NCBI GenBank assembly: GCA_964368305.1
Contig: CAYJAB010000028.1
Span: 1 to 6,933, forward strand
Direction of reading: 5' to 3'
DNA length: 6,933 bases
Origin: CAYJAB01 sp964368305
GTDB lineage: Bacteria > Bacillota_I > Bacilli_A > Erysipelotrichales > Erysipelotrichaceae
In this document: piece by piece, positions 1-4,947 of the stretch
How positions within the stretch are numbered: the first letter of the stretch is position 1
Layout of the letters: each line of letters begins with the position of its first letter
Translations under genes and position numbers: made by a program
The notes under the pieces: generated by a model
Database searches by the model: none
Told to the model about the DNA's origin: nothing
Seen by the model: the letters and a program-made list of their open reading frames with translations, nothing else

Positions 1-288
1 TGAAAGAGTATTTTCTCCATGAAATGTGTAACCTTTTACATACTCACCATTAGCCATACAACAAGTTGTTGCGTATATTTTTGATACATTTGAACCCTCT
101 GCAACTTCTAAGTGGATATGATCTGAAACTCCTCCTGCTGTTCCTTCTTGATAAAATTTATCTCCAGCTAAGAAAATTTGACCTACATAAAATGATGATA
201 CATTTGTTTGATGAGTAAGTGCATAAGTTAAATTTCTCGCTACTCCATCTGCACACATTACTTGTTTAAAATTTCCTGATCTATCGCA
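1..288 (-). CDS. M23-family peptidase, phage endolysin-like, partial at both ends
   Basis: The minus-strand frame is open for 96 codons and continues off the left edge, so the C-terminus is missing. The translation contains VMCADGVARNLTYALTHQ, then FYQEGTAGG, then SDHIHLEVAEG. The FYQEGTAG block followed by an H-x-H motif (HIH, the late zinc-binding motif of LytM/M23 metallopeptidases) is the pattern I know from phage and prophage endolysins that cut peptidoglycan cross-bridges. The first zinc-binding motif (H-x3-D) would lie upstream, in the missing part. A TAA at 289-291 interrupts the frame only 12 bases before the N gap. This could be a real nonsense mutation or poor sequence at a contig end; the frame also has no convincing start codon or ribosome binding site. 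Most likely a prophage lysin or its remnant. Family assignment is fairly secure from the motifs; the precise substrate is unknown. Confidence 0.6.
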
Positions 289-303
289 TTATGTAAAATA
301 AAT

Positions 304-313
304 NNNNNNNNNN
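304..313. other. Assembly gap (10 N)
   Basis: Ten consecutive N separate two sequence pieces. A short fixed-length N run usually marks a scaffold join of unknown true length. The peptidase fragment on the left and the gpmI-htpG region on the right may therefore not be real neighbours, and both frames touching the gap are incomplete. Confidence 0.95.
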
Positions 314-727
314 TATGGCTTTAGAATTGATAGCTATTATAACAATACTTTGGGTGATGTTATGAGCATAACAAATAGTGGTGATTAATATTAAGAAAAT
401 AAATATAATCTAATTACAGAAATGAAAAAACGATAGATAAAAAAACAGATTGCTTTATTGATTAAATTATATGGAAAGCAATGTGTTGAAAAGGAACCTT
501 ATGCTTTAATAAACAAAATTACGCGTATATTTTCACCTAAGACAAAACGTATACAACCTTATATAGAGGGTAATCCTTAGAATATGTTATCTACATATCA
601 ACCATCAAAAGAATATATTGAAAGTCGGCATGGAGTTGACTTTCAAATGTGAAAGAGTAAAGAATATCATGTTGATTATGAAAAATACAATACGGAAGTG
701 GCACACTTAGTGTGTTTAAAATTATAA
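314..727 (+). pseudogene. Decayed reading frame of unknown family, five internal stops
   Basis: One plus-strand frame runs from the N gap to a TAA at 725-727 without a needed frameshift. Internal stops are TAA 386-388, TAA 392-394, TAG 434-436, TAG 578-580 and TGA 650-652. Between them the translation looks protein-like: YGFRIDSYYNNTLGDVMSIT at the start, a Lys-rich stretch with LLIKLYGKQCVEKEPYALIN in the middle, and SKEYHVDYEKYNTEVAHLVC near the end. The longest open stretch is 47 codons (437-577). Every TAA/TAG is one C-to-T change from CAA/CAG (Gln), and the TGA is one change from TGG (Trp) or CGA (Arg), which fits decay of a once-intact gene of at least 137 codons. At this base composition I would roughly expect about 11 stops by chance, so the excess of openness is modest. 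I do not recognise the family. The frame ends just before a strong terminator, as a real gene would. Alternative: noncoding DNA with a chance frame. Confidence 0.4.
618..646. repeat. Inverted repeat, 9-bp perfect arms
   Basis: TTGAAAGTC at 618-626 is exactly repeated in inverse as GACTTTCAA at 638-646, with an 11-base loop. It lies inside the decayed frame and has no T-tract after it, so it is not an obvious terminator. It could be a chance repeat, a remnant of a mobile element, or an RNA structure. Confidence 0.4.
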
Positions 728-738
728 ATAGGACAATA

Positions 739-786
739 TAAAATAAAACTGTCAGTACCTTTTAATGGACTGACAGTTTTATTTTA
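739..786. terminator. Bidirectional terminator between decayed frame and gpmI
   Basis: An 18-base arm at 739-756 pairs perfectly with 769-786 around a 12-base loop. The core stem is ACTGTCAGT/ACTGACAGT, and the outer A/T part gives TTTTATTTT after the core on both strands. It therefore reads as an intrinsic terminator for gpmI, whose stop codon is at 802-804 on the minus strand, and for anything transcribed rightward from 314-727. Confidence 0.85.
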
Positions 787-801
787 AAAATTTATATGCG
801 T

Positions 802-2370
802 TTACTTTTTAATGATACTAGTTTCCCAACCTGCAGGAACTTCTAGTTTTAATAAGTCTAAGATTGTTGCAGCTACATTTGCAAGACCAAATTCTCCATC
901 TTTAATTTCTACATCTTCATTGTAAATGATAAATGGAACTTTGTTTAAAGTGTGAGAAGTTTTAGGCTTAATTTTATCTTCAGGGTTTTTACGTTTTTCA
1001 TACATTTCATCCGCATTACCATGATCTGCAGTTACAACTAAGATCGCACCTGTTTTATCTACGGCTTCTTTAATACGTTTAAGAGAAAGGTCTACTGTTT
1101 CAACACCGATAAGAGTTGCAGCATAGTCACCTGTATGACCTACCATATCCCCATTTGGATAGTTTACACGTAAAAAATCATATTTTTCTGATTCAATTGC
1201 TTCGATTAGTTTATCCGTAACTTCAGCAGCTTTCATCCATGGTCTTTGTTCAAATGGAACAACATCGCTTTTTACTTCTACCCATGTTTCAAGTTCTTCA
1301 CTGATTTTTTCACTTCGGTTTCCGTTCCAGAAATAAGTCATATGTCCAAATTTTTGTGTTTCACTAATTGCATATTGATTTAATTTTTTCTCAACTAAAT
1401 ATTCTGATAAAGTATTTAGAATTTTCGGTGGTTGTACTAAGAATAATGCAGGGATTTTTAAATCTCCATCGTATTGTAACATTCCAGCAAACTTAACTTT
1501 TGGGAAGCGAACACGGTCAAATGATGAGAAGTTTTCATCTTCAAATGCACTTGAGATTTCTAAAGCACGGTCTCCTCTAAAGTTAAATAAGATAACACTG
1601 TCATTGTCTTCAATTAATCCAACTGGCGCTCCATTTTCATGGATTACAAATGAAGGAAGGTTTTGATCTGATAAAGAAAGTTCACTGCGGTAAGTTTCAA
1701 TTGCTTCTTTTGCACTTGAGAATGCTCTTGCATCTCCTAGTACATGTGCTTTCCATCCTTTTTCTACCATTGCCCAATCTGCTTGGTAACGGTCCATTGT
1801 AATCATCATACGACCACCACCACTTGCAACTTTAGCATCAAATGATTCATCATTTAATTCAGCAAGCAATGCATCTAATTTATCTACATAGATAAGTGCA
1901 GATGTTTCAGGAACATCACGACCATCTAATAAAATATGAAGTCTTACTTTAGAAATTTTCTCCTCTTTTGCTTGTCTTAACATCGCGAATAAATGTTCGA
2001 TATTACTATGTACATTTCCATCGCTTAAAAGACCAATAAAATGAAGTGTATGGTCTTTACAATATGACGTAACTTCCTTCCATGTTTCTGTTTTATAAAT
2101 ATCTTTACTTTCAATCGATTCATTTACAAGTTTTGCACCTTGTGAGTAAATTTGTCCACAACCAAGTGCGTTGTGTCCTACTTCTGAATTACCCATATCT
2201 TCATCGCTTGGAAGTCCTACCGCAACACCATGTGCATTGATTGTTGTGTTTGGATAATGGTTTATAAAATGATCAAGTGTTGGAGTGTATGCATGTAATA
2301 CAGCATTTCCATTGTCTTTTTCTGTGGCTCCTACACCGTCCATAACTACTAATACAACTTGTTTTTTCAT
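802..2370 (-). CDS. gpmI: 2,3-bisphosphoglycerate-independent phosphoglycerate mutase
   Basis: Cytoplasmic glycolytic and gluconeogenic enzyme interconverting 3- and 2-phosphoglycerate through a phosphoserine intermediate, using two divalent metal ions (usually Mn). The 522 residues match the family length. Alkaline-phosphatase-superfamily motifs are complete: MDGVG with metal-binding Asp11; MGNSEVGH with catalytic Ser62; His121 in SDGNVHSN; LLDGRD at 147-152; GGGRMMITMDRYQADW at 184-199; NFRGDRALE at 263-271; NGDMVGHTGD with Asp408 and His412; TADHGNADEM with Asp449 and His450; and His473 in TSHTLNKVP. The central segment (FAGMLQYDGDL, then AISETQKFGHMTYFWNG) resembles the version I associate with plants and trypanosomatids more than the short Bacillus or E. 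coli type; this subtype call is from memory. The start is well supported by AAGGAGGA at 2377-2384, six bases upstream of ATG. It follows arsR but a terminator separates them, so it is probably monocistronic. Confidence 0.97.
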   Translation of the reverse strand: MKKQVVLVVMDGVGATEKDNGNAVLHAYTPTLDHFINHYPNTTINAHGVAVGLPSDEDMGNSEVGHNALGCGQIYSQGAKLVNESIESKDIYKTETWKEVTSYCKDHTLHFIGLLSDGNVHSNIEHLFAMLRQAKEEKISKVRLHILLDGRDVPETSALIYVDKLDALLAELNDESFDAKVASGGGRMMITMDRYQADWAMVEKGWKAHVLGDARAFSSAKEAIETYRSELSLSDQNLPSFVIHENGAPVGLIEDNDSVILFNFRGDRALEISSAFEDENFSSFDRVRFPKVKFAGMLQYDGDLKIPALFLVQPPKILNTLSEYLVEKKLNQYAISETQKFGHMTYFWNGNRSEKISEELETWVEVKSDVVPFEQRPWMKAAEVTDKLIEAIESEKYDFLRVNYPNGDMVGHTGDYAATLIGVETVDLSLKRIKEAVDKTGAILVVTADHGNADEMYEKRKNPEDKIKPKTSHTLNKVPFIIYNEDVEIKDGEFGLANVAATILDLLKLEVPAGWETSIIKK

Positions 2371-2376
2371 AAAAAA

Positions 2377-2417
2377 TCCTCCTTACCTATAATAGCACTA
2401 TTTGTGAGTTTTTGCAC
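2377..2417 (-). promoter_or_regulatory. Putative gpmI extended -10 promoter and Shine-Dalgarno
   Basis: On the minus strand a TGC-TATTAT extended -10 (TATTAT at 2389-2394, TGC at 2395-2397) lies 17 bases from a weak -35, GTGCAA at 2412-2417. The start point would fall near 2382-2384, at the 5' edge of the AAGGAGGA Shine-Dalgarno (2377-2384), leaving a leader of only about 13-15 bases. The very short leader is unusual and lowers confidence in this promoter; the Shine-Dalgarno itself is clear. Confidence 0.4.
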
Positions 2418-2430
2418 GAATAAAACAATA

Positions 2431-2456
2431 AAAAAAGCAGTGTTTTTACACTACTT
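2431..2456 (-). terminator. Terminator of arsR
   Basis: Read on the minus strand, AAGTAGTG (2449-2456) pairs with CACTGCTT (2435-2442), with one G-T wobble and a 6-base loop, and a run of six T follows. The upstream arm overlaps the arsR stop codon (2455-2457). It separates arsR from gpmI. Confidence 0.8.
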
Positions 2457-2763
2457 AATCACAATCTTGTTCAATTTCTAAATTTAAAAAAGTTGTTAAA
2501 TTTGTCAGCATTGAAATTGCAGCATCACTATGTGTTTCATCGATTTTATAATGAATCCACTTTCCATCATGTCTGTTTCTCACAATTCCACTTTCACATA
2601 AAAGGCGCATATGATAAGAAAGTGCAGATTGTGGAATATCTAATGCTTTTGATATACTACATGCACACATCTCACTTTTTTGAAGAAGTTCTATAATAGC
2701 GATTCTTTTTACATCCCCTAACGCTTTGAATAGTTTGGCCTTTTGAATTTGGTTATCATACAT
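2455..2763 (-). CDS. ArsR/SmtB-family metalloregulatory transcriptional repressor
   Basis: A 102-residue winged-helix DNA-binding protein, a usual length for the family. It begins with a helix leading into LFKALGDVKRIAIIELLQ (11-28), the typical first helices of ArsR proteins. EMCACSI (31-37) matches the ELCVCD-type alpha-3 metal site, with Cys33 and Cys35 in the C-x-C that binds As(III)/Sb(III) in ArsR and Cd/Pb in CadC. The recognition helix is SALSYHMRLLCESGIV (46-61), and the wing is NRHDGKWIHYKI (63-74). Further cysteines are Cys56 and Cys101. Such proteins are homodimers that leave the operator when metal binds. No efflux pump, arsenate reductase or other metal gene lies next to it, and a terminator follows it, so it probably regulates itself plus genes elsewhere. 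The inducer is inferred only. The start is supported by GAGGG about eight bases upstream. The symbol is left empty because the regulon is unknown. Confidence 0.9.
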   Translation of the reverse strand: MYDNQIQKAKLFKALGDVKRIAIIELLQKSEMCACSISKALDIPQSALSYHMRLLCESGIVRNRHDGKWIHYKIDETHSDAAISMLTNLTTFLNLEIEQDCD

Positions 2764-2770
2764 AATTAAA

Positions 2771-2827
2771 CCCTCACATTGATTTTTATTGATATGAATA
2801 CTATAACATTATTTTTTGGTATGTCAA
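2771..2827 (-). promoter_or_regulatory. arsR promoter and ribosome binding site
   Basis: On the minus strand a consensus -35, TTGACA (2822-2827), is separated by 16 bases from an extended -10, TGT-TATAGT (TATAGT at 2800-2805). Transcription would start near 2793, giving a leader of about 30 bases with the Shine-Dalgarno GTGAGGG at 2771-2777. An ArsR operator is expected to overlap this promoter, but I see no clean dyad, only AT-rich imperfect repeats. Confidence 0.75.
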
Positions 2828-2849
2828 ATAAAAAATGAAATATATGAAA

Positions 2850-2869
2850 AATCCTTTTAAAAAAGGATT
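2850..2869. repeat. Small inverted repeat between deaD terminator and arsR promoter
   Basis: AATCCTTTT (2850-2858) and AAAAGGATT (2861-2869) are perfectly complementary around two bases. On the minus strand TTT follows, then mixed AT. It sits just after the deaD terminator and about 23 bases upstream of the arsR -35. It may be a second, weaker terminator in tandem or a protein-binding site. Confidence 0.45.
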
Positions 2870-2877
2870 ATTTTAAT

Positions 2878-2904
2878 AAAAAAAGCGAAGTTTTCACTTC
2901 GCTT
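2878..2904 (-). terminator. Terminator of deaD
   Basis: On the minus strand AAGCGAAGT (2896-2904) pairs with ACTTCGCTT (2883-2891) around a 4-base loop, followed by seven T (complement of A at 2878-2884). It begins four bases after the stop codon at 2909-2911. A textbook intrinsic terminator. Confidence 0.9.
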
Positions 2905-2908
2905 AAGA

Positions 2909-4708
2909 TTAATCTCTAGAACCTCTTCTTGGTTTACTATTAAATGAACGATCTGATTTTTGTTTTAAATCACTTGAACGTGTTGAACGACGATTTTTCG
3001 CATCTTTATTTGCGAAGAAATCATCTTTCTTTGGAGCTCTTGGTCCACGTTCAGATCTGTTGCGATCTGAACGTCCACGATCTCTTCCTCTATCAGAACG
3101 ACCACCACGGTCTCTTCGTGAAGATCCAGGTGTGAAGTTGTCTACTTCTACATTAATATGTAATCCTTTAATTGTTGTTTTATTTAAATCTTCAATTACT
3201 TTTTCTTCAAATTGAGTAGGAACTTCAACGGTGATAAATCTTTCTTGGATTCTAATTTTTCCAATGTCTTTACCATCAAGTCCTGTTGCCTCTGCGATTG
3301 CACTTACAACATGTGCTGCAGAAACACCTTGGTTTCTTCCCACATTAATTTTAAGCTTTGTCATATTTTTATGCGTCACTTCTAATTTTCTTTTTGAAGT
3401 AGGCGCTTCAATTTCTGAGAATGTATTGCGTCCAACCATTTTTTGAATAAGTGTCGCAAGTAAGAACTCAGCAGTATGACCTTCTGCTTTTAAAGTTTCA
3501 ATTAATTCATAAGATTCAGAGTCAATGTTTGCTTCAAATCCATTTTCAATTTCTTTTTTAACTGTCGCAAGGCGAAGATTTTTCAAATCAGAAAGTTTTG
3601 GTAAATCTCTTTGTTCGATTGGAGATTTTGTAATTCTTTCAATTTGTTTTAAATAATTTCTTTGTCTTGGTGTCGCAAATGTAATTGCGATACCAGATTT
3701 TCCAGCACGACCTGTTCTTCCGATACGGTGGATGTAATACTCTAATTCTTGTGGAATGTCGAAGTTGAACACAACGTCCATGCTATCAACATCAATACCA
3801 CGTGCTGCGATATCTGTCGCAACTAAAATATGAATTTTTTTAGATTTGAATCTTTCCATTACAACACTACGCATTTCTTGTTTCATGTCTCCATGAATAC
3901 AAGCAGCTTGGTATCCTAATGAAACTAATTCTGCAGTTAAGTCATCAACCATTTTTTTAGTATTACAGAAAATCATTGATAGTTCCGGGTTATAAAGTTC
4001 TAATAATTGGATTTGTAAATCTTTTTTACTTGATTGATTCACTTCATAACAAATTTGCGTAATATCTTTTGCCGTTGCCTGCGTTGTTTTAGTTTTAATA
4101 ATTACAGGTTCTTTTTGATATTCTTTTGTAATTTCTAAAATTGGTTTAGGCATTGTAGCAGAGAATAAGATGGTTTGTTTTTCTTCTGGTAACTCTTCTA
4201 AGATTCTTTCGATATCATCTCTAAATCCCATATTTAACATTTCGTCTGCTTCATCTAATACAAGTGTTGTTAGTTCATTAAAACGTAGTGTTTTTCTTTC
4301 CATATGATCGATAACACGACCTGGAGTACCGACGATGATCTCTACACCACCTTTTAAATCTCTAATTTGATGTGTAATCGGTTGTCCGCCATAAATTGGG
4401 ACAATTCTGATACCTTCAATATATTTAGAGAATCTACGCATTTCTTGACATACTTGAATACATAGCTCTCTTGTTGGACATAGAATTAACGCTTGTGGTT
4501 TTTTACTTTTGTTTGGCACAACTTTTTCAAGTAATGGTAATCCAAAGGCTGCTGTTTTTCCAGTTCCCGTTTGTGATTGTCCAATCACATCATATCCTTC
4601 TTGGATAATCGGTAAGCACTTTTCTTGAATATATGTAGCGTCAGTAAAACCACATTCTTCAATTGCTCTTAATAGTTCATTTGATAAGTTTAATTCGTTA
4701 AATTTCAT
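2909..4708 (-). CDS. deaD: DEAD-box ATP-dependent RNA helicase, DeaD/CsdA type
   Basis: Cytoplasmic RNA helicase that unwinds short duplexes with ATP; this type typically helps ribosome assembly, mRNA decay and growth in the cold. The 599 residues carry all helicase motifs: a Q-motif region (FNELNLS at 3-9, Gln28), SQTGTGKT (45-52), PTREL (78-82), TPGR (128-131), DEAD (152-155), SAT (183-185), IFCNT (246-250), ARGID (302-306) and HRIGRTGR (327-334). LKINVGRNQGVSAAHVVSAI (452-471) and what follows to about 523 fit a DbpA-type RNA-binding domain. The tail from about 528 is a low-complexity Arg/Asp/Ser/Gly stretch with RDRGG and SDRGRDRG units, probably a disordered RNA-binding extension. The domain order and length match E. 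coli DeaD (629 aa) more than B. subtilis CshA or DbpA. A 29-codon longer frame from 4795 is rejected: the likely promoter lies inside it, and the family N-terminus starts at MKFNELNLS. The Shine-Dalgarno AGAGAAG is weak and close to the ATG. Confidence 0.93.
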   Translation of the reverse strand: MKFNELNLSNELLRAIEECGFTDATYIQEKCLPIIQEGYDVIGQSQTGTGKTAAFGLPLLEKVVPNKSKKPQALILCPTRELCIQVCQEMRRFSKYIEGIRIVPIYGGQPITHQIRDLKGGVEIIVGTPGRVIDHMERKTLRFNELTTLVLDEADEMLNMGFRDDIERILEELPEEKQTILFSATMPKPILEITKEYQKEPVIIKTKTTQATAKDITQICYEVNQSSKKDLQIQLLELYNPELSMIFCNTKKMVDDLTAELVSLGYQAACIHGDMKQEMRSVVMERFKSKKIHILVATDIAARGIDVDSMDVVFNFDIPQELEYYIHRIGRTGRAGKSGIAITFATPRQRNYLKQIERITKSPIEQRDLPKLSDLKNLRLATVKKEIENGFEANIDSESYELIETLKAEGHTAEFLLATLIQKMVGRNTFSEIEAPTSKRKLEVTHKNMTKLKINVGRNQGVSAAHVVSAIAEATGLDGKDIGKIRIQERFITVEVPTQFEEKVIEDLNKTTIKGLHINVEVDNFTPGSSRRDRGGRSDRGRDRGRSDRNRSERGPRAPKKDDFFANKDAKNRRSTRSSDLKQKSDRSFNSKPRRGSRD

Positions 4709-4752
4709 TTCTTCTCTTTTCTGCGTGGAAAACACGCTATAAGAGTATAGCA
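4709..4752 (-). promoter_or_regulatory. deaD extended -10 promoter and 5' leader hairpin
   Basis: On the minus strand TGC-TATACT forms an extended -10 (TATACT at 4744-4749, TGC just upstream at 4750-4752). No good -35 is seen 16-18 bases further up, as is common for extended -10 promoters. Transcription would start near 4738-4740. The leader would begin with a GCGTG/CACGC hairpin (4733-4737 with 4723-4727, 5-base loop) at its extreme 5' end, then a weak Shine-Dalgarno AGAGAAG before ATG at 4708. Confidence 0.55.
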
Positions 4753-4907
4753 CTAAACAATGATAATGTATATTTTTTTTTATCTTTTTTCGCAAAACCC
4801 TCTATTTTAAAGGGTATTATGTGATTTTAGTGTGTTTTAAAAGGATATTTTTAATAAAATAACGTGTTTTATTCTTGAATATAGAACAAGATAGCGTTAA
4901 AATGATA
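4750..4907. other. Divergent intergenic region between deaD and htpG
   Basis: About 160 bases of very AT-rich DNA separate the two promoters. Visible elements are a weak 7-bp hairpin with one wobble (about 4797-4815), an AT-rich inverted repeat, AATAAAA/TTTTATT (4853-4859 with 4867-4873), immediately upstream of the htpG -35, and long A/T tracts that could act as UP elements. No open frame, RNA gene or clear additional operator is apparent. Confidence 0.5.
4875..4903 (+). promoter_or_regulatory. htpG promoter, sigma-A type
   Basis: TTGAAT at 4875-4880 and TAAAAT at 4898-4903 are separated by 17 bases, each one mismatch from the consensus hexamers. Transcription would start near 4910, inside the CIRCE element. 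Confidence 0.8.
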
Positions 4908-4934
4908 TTAGCACTTAAGTATATAGAGTGCTAA
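4908..4934 (+). promoter_or_regulatory. CIRCE element (HrcA operator) of htpG
   Basis: TTAGCACTT at 4908-4916 and GAGTGCTAA at 4926-4934 are separated by nine bases. The CIRCE consensus is TTAGCACTC-N9-GAGTGCTAA, so only the last base of the left arm differs (T for C). HrcA bound here would cover the predicted transcription start and shut off htpG until heat or misfolded protein removes HrcA activity. The hrcA gene is not in the window. Confidence 0.93.
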
Positions 4935-4935
4935 T

Positions 4936-4940
4936 GGAGG
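4936..4940 (+). promoter_or_regulatory. htpG Shine-Dalgarno abutting CIRCE
   Basis: GGAGG at 4936-4940 is seven bases before the ATG at 4948 and starts two bases after the CIRCE right arm. This fixes the htpG start. A CIRCE hairpin in the mRNA would sit directly against this site. Confidence 0.9.
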
Positions 4941-4947
4941 TCAATAT

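Noticed and set aside
314..727. A functional gene in a recoded (TAA/TAG = Gln) genetic code
   Set aside because: gpmI just to the right, on the same contig, is read with the standard code and ends in TAA, and the other genes do likewise; pseudogene decay is simpler. Kept only as an alternative in the findings.
2493..2696. Plus-strand open frame opposite arsR
   Set aside because: It lies wholly inside the well-supported arsR gene, has no ribosome binding site and has no recognisable domain; an antisense shadow.
2944..3446. Two plus-strand open frames opposite the end of deaD
   Set aside because: Both are antisense to confirmed helicase coding sequence, without start signals or family resemblance.
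4709..4795. 29-residue N-terminal extension of the helicase
   Set aside because: The extended -10 promoter lies within it, no Shine-Dalgarno precedes 4795, and the family N-terminus matches the ATG at 4706-4708.
4797..4815. Hairpin ACCCT...AGGGT as a terminator
   Set aside because: Weak stem with a wobble, no gene ending nearby on either strand and only a short T run; probably chance in AT-rich DNA.
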